A stretch of 64,000 bases of DNA from Prochlorococcus sp. AG-347-I04 (GTDB lineage Bacteria > Cyanobacteriota > Cyanobacteriia > PCC-6307 > Cyanobiaceae), in contig QCBL01000003.1 of NCBI GenBank assembly GCA_003281625.1, positions 1 to 64,000 on the forward strand, given 5' to 3'. The translations under genes were made by a program, and so were the position numbers. The stretch's first letter is position 1. Each line of letters opens with the position of its first letter. The notes beneath the pieces are model-generated. The model worked only from the letters and a program-made list of their open reading frames with translations, was not told the origin of the DNA and made no database searches. Positions 54,095-63,422 of this stretch are shown piece by piece.

Positions 54095-55318
54095 TTGAAT
54101 GTGATAAAAAAAATTTATTCATTTTTCTTAATTGTACTTGTATTAGTAACATCTCCTTTCTTAATAAGATATTTACTAGCAAATCAGAAAATAACTATTT
54201 TAAATAGTATTTATTTTAATTTCCCGGGAATAATTACTAAAAACAAAATATGTCCTGCTTATGATGCTTTATTGAATCAAACGCTTGATGATTCATTTAG
54301 TGTATCAATTATTAATAATAAAGGGGAAATAGTAAGTTCCTACAATGAGGATGTTCCAAGGTTGCCGGCATCTAATCAAAAATTATTCTCATCAGCTTAT
54401 GTTTTAAGTAAATATAAATTAAATAATAATTTAAAAACTTCTTTATTTAAAAATAAAAACGATTATTATTTACACGGTCAAGGTGATCCAGATCTTAATT
54501 ATGAACATATAATCGAACTAATTTCAAATGTTAAGGAAAATAAAATTATCAACTTTAATATTGTAGAAATTGATTCAAAATTATATTGGCCTAATGGTTG
54601 GACAAATACTGATAAACTTTACGAATATGGATCTCCAATTACATCTCTTGCAATAGAAAGTAATCACAATAAATATGATGATATTTATTCATTAAAAATT
54701 TTTATTAAAAATTATTTAAAAAATAAATTTCCAAATTCAAAAATATATATAGATTTTTTTGATTCAAAAAAAACTTTTTATTTAAAAAATATTAAAGAGA
54801 TAAATAAAATAGATTCAACTCCAATTATTTCACTATTAACTCTAACAAATTCTGAAAGCCATAATTTTACAGCAGAATCTCTCTTTAAAAATGCCTCAAA
54901 TACATGGAACGATAATGACTATATAAAATTGAAAAGATGGCTTGAAAATAAAGGTCTTCCAACAAATAGAACATACTTTGCAGATGCTAGTGGATTGTCT
55001 CGAAAAAATAAAATTACAACAAGGTTAGTTGTATTGTTTTTGGATAAAATGAGATATTTTAACGATTTTAAAGCTTATCAATCTACACTTTCAATTACTG
55101 GAGTAAGAGGTACATTAGCTAAAAGATTTGTAAATAGTGAATTGTCCGGAAAGTTTTTTGGCAAAACTGGGACTCTTTCAAATGTCTTCGCATTGTCTGG
55201 CTTTTTATATAAAAATGAAAGGCCAATAATTATAAGCATTATCCAAAATTCTAATAAAATTGATAAAGAAAAAGCTTTTAAATTATTACGTGATCTTTAT
55301 TACTTGAAATCTTGTTAA
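54095..55318 (+). CDS. dacB: D-alanyl-D-alanine carboxypeptidase (PBP4, peptidase S13)
   Basis: Trims or cleaves peptidoglycan cross-links outside the inner membrane. The 407-residue protein has an N-terminal signal or anchor helix (about 5-25) and the three penicillin-binding motifs: SxxK in LPASNQKLFSSAYVLSKY (about 88-105), SxN as SHN in TNSESHNFTAESLF (about 250-263), and KTG in FFGKTGTLSNVFALSGF (about 351-367). It is shorter than many DacB proteins, lacking much of the inserted domain. TTG 54095 or GTG 54101 are the start options. It follows the DUF1995 gene directly. Confidence 0.92.
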   Translation: MNVIKKIYSFFLIVLVLVTSPFLIRYLLANQKITILNSIYFNFPGIITKNKICPAYDALLNQTLDDSFSVSIINNKGEIVSSYNEDVPRLPASNQKLFSSAYVLSKYKLNNNLKTSLFKNKNDYYLHGQGDPDLNYEHIIELISNVKENKIINFNIVEIDSKLYWPNGWTNTDKLYEYGSPITSLAIESNHNKYDDIYSLKIFIKNYLKNKFPNSKIYIDFFDSKKTFYLKNIKEINKIDSTPIISLLTLTNSESHNFTAESLFKNASNTWNDNDYIKLKRWLENKGLPTNRTYFADASGLSRKNKITTRLVVLFLDKMRYFNDFKAYQSTLSITGVRGTLAKRFVNSELSGKFFGKTGTLSNVFALSGFLYKNERPIIISIIQNSNKIDKEKAFKLLRDLYYLKSC

Positions 55319-55326
55319 TAAAAATA

Positions 55327-55800
55327 TTATTTAAAATATTCTTTTAAATCCCTCTCAACAGAGGGGGGTACCATGTGATTAATTTCACCACCAAATTTTG
55401 CAACTTCTTTTACTAAAGAACTACTGAGAAAACTATAATTTGTATTTGTCGATAAAAATATAGTTTCAATTTCATTATTGAGAGATTTATTTGTATGAGC
55501 AATCTGAAGTTCATACTCAAAATCACTCATTGCTCTTAAGCCTCTAAGAATAAGATTAGCTTTTAGATTATTTGCACAATCTACAGTTAGTCCAGAATAA
55601 GAAATAACTTCAATATTAGTTAAATGAGAAAGAGAATTTTTAATTTGTATTATTCTTCTTTCAAGATTAAATGTTGGTGTTTTAGAAGTATTTTCTAAAA
55701 CACCAACTACTAGATTGCCAAATATTTTTTCAGCTCTTTCTATTAAATCAATATGCCCATTTGTTAAAGGATCGAATGTACCAGGATAAAGAATTTTCAT
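55327..55800 (-). CDS. coaD: Phosphopantetheine adenylyltransferase
   Basis: Makes dephospho-CoA from 4'-phosphopantetheine and ATP. The 157-residue nucleotidyltransferase has [21 protein letters not shown] (3-23, with the TxGH-type motif TNGH), the central [22 protein letters not shown] (about 86-107), and [21 protein letters not shown] (about 118-138), equal to the ISSS segment of the family. Length is exact for CoaD. It is convergent with dacB (8-base gap) and divergent from the flavin reductase-like gene by 59 bases. Confidence 0.97.
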   Translation of the reverse strand: MKILYPGTFDPLTNGHIDLIERAEKIFGNLVVGVLENTSKTPTFNLERRIIQIKNSLSHLTNIEVISYSGLTVDCANNLKANLILRGLRAMSDFEYELQIAHTNKSLNNEIETIFLSTNTNYSFLSSSLVKEVAKFGGEINHMVPPSVERDLKEYFK

Positions 55801-55859
55801 GAATTTATTATGTTCGAATAAAAAATTTAGTTAAAATAAGTTTATTAGATATATCAATT

Positions 55860-56348
55860 ATGACATTAAATCTAGAAGCAAAAAAAATCTTATTAAGAAA
55901 AATACCTCACGGATTATTTATTTGTGGAGTTAGAGACGAAGATAAAAATGAAGTGAATGGATTTACTGCTAGTTGGGTCACTCAAGGTTCCTTCACTCCC
56001 CCATTAGTCGTAATGGCTGTTAGAGCAGAAGGTTCTAGTCATGAAATAATAAAGTCGACCAATAAGTTCTCATTAAATGTCCTCAAAAGTGATCAAAAGG
56101 ATCTAGCAGCTGTTTTCTTTAAACCCCAAAAAGCATTAGGAGGCAGATTTGAATCTGTTGAATTTAATTTAGGTGAACTAGGATTGCCTATTTTAGTTGA
56201 TAGTGTTGGTGGAGTTGAATGTAATGTTGTTGGAAGTGTTATTCATGGAGACCATACAGTTTTTGTAGGTGAAGTTCAATCTGCTTATTTGAATAATGAT
56301 GTTGACTCTCTAAATTTATCTTCAACTGGCTGGAATTATGGAGGTTAA
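55860..56348 (+). CDS. Flavin reductase-like FMN-binding split-barrel protein
   Basis: A 162-residue protein of the flavin reductase-like domain family: LLRKIPHGLFICGVRDEDKNEVNGFTASWVTQGSFTPPLV (about 11-50) contains the typical FMN-phosphate contact region. SLNVLKSDQKDLAAVFF and GGVECNVVGSVIHGDHTVFVGEV complete the barrel. Cyanobacterial relatives include the C-terminal reductase half of flavodiiron proteins, so an NAD(P)H:FMN reductase role is plausible but unproven. It is ten bases upstream of uvrC on the same strand. Confidence 0.87.
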   Translation: MTLNLEAKKILLRKIPHGLFICGVRDEDKNEVNGFTASWVTQGSFTPPLVVMAVRAEGSSHEIIKSTNKFSLNVLKSDQKDLAAVFFKPQKALGGRFESVEFNLGELGLPILVDSVGGVECNVVGSVIHGDHTVFVGEVQSAYLNNDVDSLNLSSTGWNYGG

Positions 56349-56357
56349 TCTTTATAT

Positions 56358-58316
56358 ATGAGTAATTCCTCTATAAAAACAATAGATAACAAATATAATT
56401 TTAAAATTGAATATAAATTAATTAATAATAAAGAATTACTAAAATCAAGATTATCCGAAATTCCAAAGTCATCTGGTTGCTATCTATTTAAAGATATAGA
56501 TAATAATTTACTTTATATTGGTAAATCTAAAAAATTACGCAGTAGAGTAAGTAGTTATTTTAATAATTTTTCAGATTTAACTCCAAGATTAAGTTTGATG
56601 GTTCGTCAAATAACTGAGATAGAAATTATAGTTACAGACAGCGAATATGAAGCACTAAATTTAGAGTCAAATTTAATAAAAACAAACAAACCATACTTTA
56701 ATATTCTTTTAAAGGATGATAAGAAATATCCATATCTTTGCATAACTTGGAGTGAAAAATATCCTCGAATATTTATTACAAGAAGAAGAAGAAATAGAAA
56801 TAATTTAGATAGATATTATGGACCTTATGTAGATGTAGGATTATTAAGGAGGACATTATTTACGATAAAAAAAATATTTCCACTTAGACAAAGGCCAAGG
56901 CCAGTCTATAAAGATAGAACTTGTTTGAATTATTCAATAGGAAGATGTCCAGGTGTTTGCCAAGAAGTAATATCATCTGACGATTATAAAAAAATAATGA
57001 AACAAGTATCTATGATATTTCAAGGAAGGAATGATGACTTAGAAATATTTTTACAAAAAAAAATGTTGCAATTTTCAAATGATTTAGATTATGAAAATGC
57101 AGCAAAAATAAGGGACCAAATTTCAGGTTTAAAATTATTAACTGAATCACAAAAAATATCAATACCTGATTCTTCAATTAATAGAGATATCTTTGGAATA
57201 GTTTCAGAAAAAAATGTTGCTAGTATACAAATTTTCCAAATGAGATCAGGTAAACTTATTGGAAGAATTGGCTATAGTCAAAAATTAAATAATGAAGATG
57301 AAAATCTTATTTTACAAAAGATATTAGAAGAGCATTATATGAATGTTGAAGCCGTAGAAATACCATCAGAAATTCTTATTCAATATAACCTTCCAAAACA
57401 AGCAACCATAGAGGATTGGTTAACGGAGCTAAGAAAAAAGAAAGTAAAAATCTTAATTCCAAAAAGAAATAAAAAACATGAAACTGTAGAAATGGTTTTA
57501 AAAAATGCGAAATTGGAATTAGATAGAATATTAAATGGGATACAAGATAATGAATCATCAATTGAGGATCTTGCCCAAATACTTGAATTAAGCGAACAAC
57601 CTAAAAGAATTGAAGGTTATGATATTAGCCATATACAAGGTAGTGACCCTGTAGCATCACAAGTCGTTTTTATTGATGGGATTCCTTCTAAACAGCATTA
57701 TAGGAAATATAAAATTAAAGATCCAAACGTTTTTGTAGGACATAGTGATGATTTTGCTTCGATATATGAAGTAATACATAGAAGGTTTAAAAAATGGTCA
57801 AGATTTAAAAAAAGCGGAGGGGATTTTTCAATATTAAATGATAAAACTAATAGTAAATTAGACAATGAACTTCTATCAGATTGGCCTGATTTAATAATGA
57901 TTGATGGAGGAAAAGGACAGTTAAATGCAGCTATTAAAGCATTAAAAGAATTAAATCTTGAAGAAGAAGTAACTATATGTTCATTAGCAAAAAAAAATGA
58001 AGAAATATTTATTCCAGGCTTTACTAAGTCTCTTGATACTGATGAAAATCAAAAAGGAGTTCTTTTATTAAGAAGGGTAAGAGATGAAGCACATAGATTT
58101 GCATTATCTTTTCATAGAGACAAAAGATCTAAGAGAATGAATAGATCTCAATTGTCCCAAATCAGTGGATTAGGACCATCAAGAATAAGAGAATTGCTTG
58201 AACATTTTAAATCAATAGACGCGATAAGAATTGCTAGTAAAGAGGATTTATCAAAAGTTAAAGGACTTGGAAAAAATTCAGTTGATGATATATATGAATA
58301 TTTTAACGAGTTATAA
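56358..58316 (+). CDS. uvrC: UvrABC excinuclease subunit C
   Basis: Makes both incisions in nucleotide excision repair. The 652-residue protein has the GIY-YIG nuclease (SSGCYLFKDIDNNLLYIGKSKKLRSRV, about 35-61). The cysteine segment is TCLNYSIGRCPGVCQ (about 194-208), and the UVR motif DLDYENAAKIRDQISGL is at about 239-255. The RNase H-like 5' nuclease has GYDISHIQG and the metal Asp in MIDGGKGQLNAA (about 514-525). A C-terminal helix-hairpin-helix pair (LGPSRIRELLEHFKS...KVKGLGKNSVDDIYEYF) closes it. ATG at 56358. Confidence 0.98.
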   Translation: MSNSSIKTIDNKYNFKIEYKLINNKELLKSRLSEIPKSSGCYLFKDIDNNLLYIGKSKKLRSRVSSYFNNFSDLTPRLSLMVRQITEIEIIVTDSEYEALNLESNLIKTNKPYFNILLKDDKKYPYLCITWSEKYPRIFITRRRRNRNNLDRYYGPYVDVGLLRRTLFTIKKIFPLRQRPRPVYKDRTCLNYSIGRCPGVCQEVISSDDYKKIMKQVSMIFQGRNDDLEIFLQKKMLQFSNDLDYENAAKIRDQISGLKLLTESQKISIPDSSINRDIFGIVSEKNVASIQIFQMRSGKLIGRIGYSQKLNNEDENLILQKILEEHYMNVEAVEIPSEILIQYNLPKQATIEDWLTELRKKKVKILIPKRNKKHETVEMVLKNAKLELDRILNGIQDNESSIEDLAQILELSEQPKRIEGYDISHIQGSDPVASQVVFIDGIPSKQHYRKYKIKDPNVFVGHSDDFASIYEVIHRRFKKWSRFKKSGGDFSILNDKTNSKLDNELLSDWPDLIMIDGGKGQLNAAIKALKELNLEEEVTICSLAKKNEEIFIPGFTKSLDTDENQKGVLLLRRVRDEAHRFALSFHRDKRSKRMNRSQLSQISGLGPSRIRELLEHFKSIDAIRIASKEDLSKVKGLGKNSVDDIYEYFNEL

Positions 58317-58404
58317 ATATTAATTAATTTTTGAAAAATAGATTTATTGATATTGTTAAATATAACTATATTTAAAATATATATTTATAAATTAATCTAG
58401 TAAT

Positions 58405-58971
58405 TTGGCAGCTGAAGCATATCTCTGGTTTAAATCACTTCACATTATGGGTGTAATCGTTTGGTTTGCAGGACTTTTTTATTTAGTAAGGCTTTTTATA
58501 TACCATGAAGAATCTAATAATATGGATAATGAATTAAAAATTGCCTTTAATAAACAATACACCTTGATGGAAAAAAGGCTGGCGAATATAATCACAACAC
58601 CTGGGATGATATTAGCTTTAAGTATGGCTATATGCATGGTTATTATTCAACCAAGTTGGTTAAGTGAGAAGTGGTTGCAAATTAAAATTTCTTTTGTTTT
58701 AGCGTTAGTAATTTATCATTCATATTGTTATAAAATAATGTATTCATTACAAAATGGCACTTCAACAATTTCAGCAAAAAACCTTAGATTATTAAATGAA
58801 TTGCCTACTTTATTATTATTTATAATTGTACTTTTAGTTATTTTTAAAAATAATTTTCCAACTAGTGTTGCTACATGGAGCGTAGTTGGACTAATTATTT
58901 TCATGTTGGCTTCAATACAATTATATGCAAAGATTAGAAAGAAAAATGAGAATTCATTAAGTAATGAATAG
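58405..58971 (+). CDS. hemJ: Protoporphyrinogen IX oxidase HemJ
   Basis: HemJ is the membrane protoporphyrinogen oxidase of most cyanobacteria, feeding heme and chlorophyll. The 188-residue protein has four or five helices and the conserved N-terminal SLHIMGVIVWFAGLFYLVRLFIYHEE (about 11-36) with the essential His. TTPGMILALSMAICMVI and WLQIKISFVLALVIYHSYCYKIM follow. A TTG at 58405 gives AAEAYLWFKSLHIMG, the family start; no ATG fits. It overlaps the PHP gene by eight bases. Confidence 0.93.
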   Translation: MAAEAYLWFKSLHIMGVIVWFAGLFYLVRLFIYHEESNNMDNELKIAFNKQYTLMEKRLANIITTPGMILALSMAICMVIIQPSWLSEKWLQIKISFVLALVIYHSYCYKIMYSLQNGTSTISAKNLRLLNELPTLLLFIIVLLVIFKNNFPTSVATWSVVGLIIFMLASIQLYAKIRKKNENSLSNE

Positions 58972-59611
58972 GAAAGACTTAGTAAAATTAACTTCTAATA
59001 TTAATAAAAATAGTTGTCCTAAAAATATTAATTTTCACTGTCATACAAAATTTAGTGATGGAAGTCTAGAACCATATGAACTTTTAGAACAAGCTTATAA
59101 AAATAACTTGAAATTTTTATCAATAACCGATCATCATACGATTAAAGCTCATGAATATATAAAAAAAAATAATATACTCAAAAATTATCCTAAAGATTCT
59201 TTTACATTAATTTCGGGAATTGAAATTAATTGTTTGATTCTAGGATGTTTAGTACATGTAATTGGATTGGGAATAGATATAAAAAGTAAATATCTTAATC
59301 CATACATCCTTGGAGAGTCACCAATAGGTAATGATTTAAATATTAAATCAGTTATTAAAGCAATAAATTTAGCTGGTGGTTTATCATTTCTTGCACATCC
59401 AGCGAGATACAGGATTCCCTTTTATAAATTAATTCCAGAGGCCAAAATACAAGGTATTGATGGAATAGAGGTTTGGTACGATTATGAACTTAATGAAGTA
59501 TGGAATCCTAGTTTATTTGTATGCTCAGAAATAGATAAATTAGCAGATAAATATTCAATGCTAAAAACATGCGGAACAGATAGTCACGGACTTTCGCTAT
59601 TAGGTAGATAA
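58964..59611 (+). CDS. PHP-domain metal-dependent phosphoesterase
   Basis: A 215-residue PHP-fold protein with the metal-binding HCHTKFSDGSLEPYELLEQA (about 26-45), LSITDHHTIKAHEYI (about 53-67), GIEINC, LAHPARYRIP (about 144-153), and the C-terminal GTDSHG (about 205-210). These match TrpH-type nucleoside or oligonucleotide phosphatases; the length is about 60 residues shorter than E. coli TrpH (RnaAM), with little after GTDSHG. It starts with ATG eight bases inside hemJ and ends one base before the convergent cobN. Confidence 0.9.
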   Translation: MNRKDLVKLTSNINKNSCPKNINFHCHTKFSDGSLEPYELLEQAYKNNLKFLSITDHHTIKAHEYIKKNNILKNYPKDSFTLISGIEINCLILGCLVHVIGLGIDIKSKYLNPYILGESPIGNDLNIKSVIKAINLAGGLSFLAHPARYRIPFYKLIPEAKIQGIDGIEVWYDYELNEVWNPSLFVCSEIDKLADKYSMLKTCGTDSHGLSLLGR

Positions 59612-59612
59612 T

Positions 59613-62600
59613 TCAGAATTCGTTTTTTTCAATGATTGAATCAGTATTAATAATTATGTTCTTTAAATTTTCAACGACATCTGATGAACAATTATTCCAC
59701 ATTTTTCTATTGACAATTTCAAGAAATCTTTGTGCAATATCTCTTAAAGCCCATGGATTATTCTCTAGAAAGAAATTCTTAAGATCCAAATCACATAACC
59801 ATGATTTATAAACTTCCTCATAACACCAATCTGAGACTACTTCAGTAGAAGCATCAAAAGCATATAAGTAATCTAGTGTAGCTGAAAATTCAAACGCCCC
59901 TTTATAACCATTATCCTTCATTCCATTTATCCATTTAGGGTTAAGTATTCTTGATATAACAACTTTATTAACTTCATCTTGTAATTTTGATATTTTAGAC
60001 AATCCAAATTTTGATAAATCACCATGATACATTTCAGGTAATTTACCGCTCAATTTTTTTACTGCTGAAGATAATCCGCCCTGAAACTGATAATAATCAT
60101 CAGAATCTAAAATATCATGTTCCTTATTATCTTGGTTATGAACAACTAACTGCACATTTTTAAGAGCTATTTCTAATGATTTTTTATCCTCTATAGGTTC
60201 AAGATTATCATTGTAAATCCACTTACTCCAATTAAGAAAAGATTCTCCAAAATCATCAATATTATCCCAATTTGAATTTGAAATTAGTTCTTGCAGACCA
60301 GCTCCATATGAACCTGGCGCTGACCCAAATATACGATTAATTGAATCACCTTCCCTTAATGCCCCAGCAAGAGGGTTAAATTTATCATCCTCATTAAGAT
60401 TAGAAACAAGATTTATTGCTTTAAAAGTTAATTTAACTAACTGTGGAAATGCATCTCTAAACATTCCCGAAATCCTTAAAGTAACATCAACCCTTGGTCT
60501 ATCGAGAACAGATAAAGGAATGATTTCTAGATCAATTACTCTTCTTGAAGGCCCATCCCAAATAGGCTGTACTCCTAATAAATATAGTATTTGACAAATA
60601 TCTTCACCACCATTTCTCATTGTGGATGTTGCCCATACAGATATTGCTATATTTTTTAAATCTTCTCCATTATCTTGTTTGTATAAATCAAGTATTTGTG
60701 AAGCGGACTGACAACCAACACTCCATGCTGATTCAGTTGGCAGTCCTCTCGAATCAACTGAAAAGAAATTTTTACCAGTGGGTAAAGTTTCGGTTTTACC
60801 TCTCGTAGGGGCTCCAGATGGACCACTTTTTACATATTGTCCATTTAATGAATTAATAAATGATAATTTCTCATTATATGAAGAATTAATGATTGGATAT
60901 AGAATCTCTTTTTTTAATAATAAAAAATACTTACTATGCTTTTTTTCATTAAAGAAAAAGTCTATTATTTTATGATTTTTATATTTTTCTAGATTTTTTA
61001 TATAGGTATTCTTTTTGTAAAAAAACAAATATAGTAAATACTTTGCTTGTTGTTCTAAAAAATCATTAGCCATTCTAAAGTTTAAAATGTTTTTGTTGGA
61101 GAAAGTCAATAATATTTTTTTATCCTTTTCACTTAACATTTGATCATATTGATTTGTCCATGGATTCAAATCTAGTTTTAAATGTTTTGCTATATATTGA
61201 ATAACACCAATTCGGTTGGCATTTGGTACTCTAGCAATACATAAGAATAAATTTATTTCATTAATGTCATTCTGCCGATTGCCAAAAATATGCAAACCTG
61301 TCCTAATTTGAGATTCTTTAATTTTGCAAAGAAAGGAATCAATTTCTTCTATTTGATTATTTTTATTCTTTAAAGTAATTTCGCTAAAATCTTTTTTAAT
61401 TAATTCAAAAATGGATTTTTCTATTATTTCAATCCGATTAGAATTTAATAATTTTGCTTCAAAATATTCGTCTAAATAATTTTCTAATATTGAATATTTT
61501 CCATATAATTCTGACCTATCCAAAGGAGGGGTTAAATGATCAATAATTGTTGCAGCGATTCTTCTTTTAGCTTGGGATCCTTCTCCAGGATCATTTACGA
61601 TAAAGGGATATATGTTTGGTATTGCCGGACAAATAATATTTGGAAAACATTTATTGCTTAAACCTACAGATTTACCAGGTAACCATTCAACAGTCCCATG
61701 TTTACCAATATGGCACATAGCATTTGCATTAAAAACTTTTTCAATCCAAAAATATTGTGCTAAATATCTATGGGGAGGTGGAAGATCGGGAGAATGAATA
61801 TCTCTATCGGTGAAAGCGTCATAACCTCGTTGAGGTTGAATTAATAATGTTATTTTTCCAAATCTAATACCATTTATTGAGAAGCCTTTATTATCTAGAT
61901 CGATCGCATCAGATGGTTTACCCCAACGATTAACAATAATATTTTTGGGATCAAGTTCTAAATAATTCCAATATTTTAAATATTCACTAAGTGGTAAGTA
62001 ATCTAATGGTTTATTATTTTGAGATTCAATATCATTAGTTCTAGTTTTTATAAGCATTGACATTAATTCCGAAGAATCTTGAGGATAATTACAAGATCCA
62101 AGGTCATAACCTTCTTCTTTTAACCAATTAAGAATATTTATTATTGAAGATGGTGTATTTAGACCAACGCCATTACCGATTCTTCCGTTCTTTACTGGAT
62201 AATTACTTATTACTAAACAAATTCTTTTATCAAAATTATTAAGTTTCTGAAGTTTCACATAATTTGTTGCAAATTTTGAAATCCATTGAATACCTACTTG
62301 ATCAGCTTTGTAACTAGTTATTTCACTATATAGTGTATTTTTCTTAGAAATAATTTCTTTAAATGCTGAAGGACAGGTAGTAATTCTTCCATCAAATTCG
62401 GGAATAATTATTTGCATTAATAAATCCGATGAATTCATTCCAATAGATGAATTTAACCACTTTTTTCTTGATCTATTAGAAGAAAGAAGTTGTAAAATTG
62501 GAATTTTAAGAGAAGTAAAAATATTTGTTGAATTTTCAATTAAATCGTTATTTTTGATTTGCGATGAAGAAAATGAAGTTGTGGTAATTATTAGTTTAAT

Positions 62601-63350
62601 ATCTTCTTTTTTAAAAATGTCTATTAATTTCTTCTGAATAATATGATCTTTTAGTGTTGAAATAAAAAATGTTTTGGGAGATAGTCCGCATTTTCTTAAT
62701 TGCAAGTTAAGTTTTTCGTTTAATTCAATTTCATTAGCCAAAAAAAGTGATTTATAGGATATTATTCCTATCTTTTCGCCTTTTTCATTTTTCCAATCAT
62801 ATAAGTAGGGATCTGCATAGAAAGTAATATTTAAAAATTCATCAGGAATTAATTTTTCATCTACAACTAAATAATTTAAACAATTAAGAAACTTTCTATA
62901 ATTATCCAGTCCCCCAGATCTTAGTAATCTAGAAATATTTAATGCAATATTTTTATCTATACTACTTATTTCACATAAGGAAATTTCCTGATCAATGGTA
63001 CCTGATAGGATTACTAACTTCCTTTTTTTATTAACTGCTTGCCAATTTAAAAGTTGTTCAATTCCATAGTTCCATGTACCTTTATCTCCAAATATTCTAA
63101 GTACGACAACTTTTGCATAATTTATTGTTTTTACTAAATAATTATCTATTTGAGCCGAGGAATTTAAATTAGAAATTTCTAAAGCTCTTATATTATTTTT
63201 TAATGAAGCAAATTTTTTTTCTAACAATAAGTTTGATATAAGATTTAAATCAGCCTTGACACTTGTTATAAAAATAAAATCTGCAGCTGGTTGCTCAATT
63301 AAATCATCCTTATTCTTTTCATTTCCTGCTATATTTAATATCCTGTGCAT
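59613..63350 (-). CDS. cobN: Cobaltochelatase subunit CobN
   Basis: Large subunit that inserts cobalt into hydrogenobyrinate diamide in aerobic-type corrin synthesis, or a close relative acting with the ChlI/ChlD ATPases. The 1245-residue protein is close to full CobN length (about 1250-1300). Family features are PPPHRYLAQYFWIEKVFNANAMCHIGKHGTVEWLPGKSVGLS (about 520-560) and GRNFFSVD-like GKNFFSVDSRGLPTESAWSVGCQSASQIL. ATSTMRNGGEDICQILYLLG, FGSAPGSYGAGLQELI, and a C-terminal helical WALRDIAQRFLEIVNRKMW complete the match. The last is also shared with ChlH, but N-terminal CobN features such as FFISTLKDHIIQKKL favour CobN. Confidence 0.92.
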   Translation of the reverse strand: MHRILNIAGNEKNKDDLIEQPAADFIFITSVKADLNLISNLLLEKKFASLKNNIRALEISNLNSSAQIDNYLVKTINYAKVVVLRIFGDKGTWNYGIEQLLNWQAVNKKRKLVILSGTIDQEISLCEISSIDKNIALNISRLLRSGGLDNYRKFLNCLNYLVVDEKLIPDEFLNITFYADPYLYDWKNEKGEKIGIISYKSLFLANEIELNEKLNLQLRKCGLSPKTFFISTLKDHIIQKKLIDIFKKEDIKLIITTTSFSSSQIKNNDLIENSTNIFTSLKIPILQLLSSNRSRKKWLNSSIGMNSSDLLMQIIIPEFDGRITTCPSAFKEIISKKNTLYSEITSYKADQVGIQWISKFATNYVKLQKLNNFDKRICLVISNYPVKNGRIGNGVGLNTPSSIINILNWLKEEGYDLGSCNYPQDSSELMSMLIKTRTNDIESQNNKPLDYLPLSEYLKYWNYLELDPKNIIVNRWGKPSDAIDLDNKGFSINGIRFGKITLLIQPQRGYDAFTDRDIHSPDLPPPHRYLAQYFWIEKVFNANAMCHIGKHGTVEWLPGKSVGLSNKCFPNIICPAIPNIYPFIVNDPGEGSQAKRRIAATIIDHLTPPLDRSELYGKYSILENYLDEYFEAKLLNSNRIEIIEKSIFELIKKDFSEITLKNKNNQIEEIDSFLCKIKESQIRTGLHIFGNRQNDINEINLFLCIARVPNANRIGVIQYIAKHLKLDLNPWTNQYDQMLSEKDKKILLTFSNKNILNFRMANDFLEQQAKYLLYLFFYKKNTYIKNLEKYKNHKIIDFFFNEKKHSKYFLLLKKEILYPIINSSYNEKLSFINSLNGQYVKSGPSGAPTRGKTETLPTGKNFFSVDSRGLPTESAWSVGCQSASQILDLYKQDNGEDLKNIAISVWATSTMRNGGEDICQILYLLGVQPIWDGPSRRVIDLEIIPLSVLDRPRVDVTLRISGMFRDAFPQLVKLTFKAINLVSNLNEDDKFNPLAGALREGDSINRIFGSAPGSYGAGLQELISNSNWDNIDDFGESFLNWSKWIYNDNLEPIEDKKSLEIALKNVQLVVHNQDNKEHDILDSDDYYQFQGGLSSAVKKLSGKLPEMYHGDLSKFGLSKISKLQDEVNKVVISRILNPKWINGMKDNGYKGAFEFSATLDYLYAFDASTEVVSDWCYEEVYKSWLCDLDLKNFFLENNPWALRDIAQRFLEIVNRKMWNNCSSDVVENLKNIIINTDSIIEKNEF

Positions 63351-63422
63351 TTTTATATATAAATAAGGTTTAGAATACGTAAGTAGGATAAAACAAGTTT
63401 ACCTTAATTAAATAAATTAAAT

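Noticed and set aside
63351-63422. Cobalamin riboswitch before cobN
   Set aside because: The gap is only 72 bases, fully AT-rich and shared with the divergent ilvE; no B12-box-like sequence is visible.
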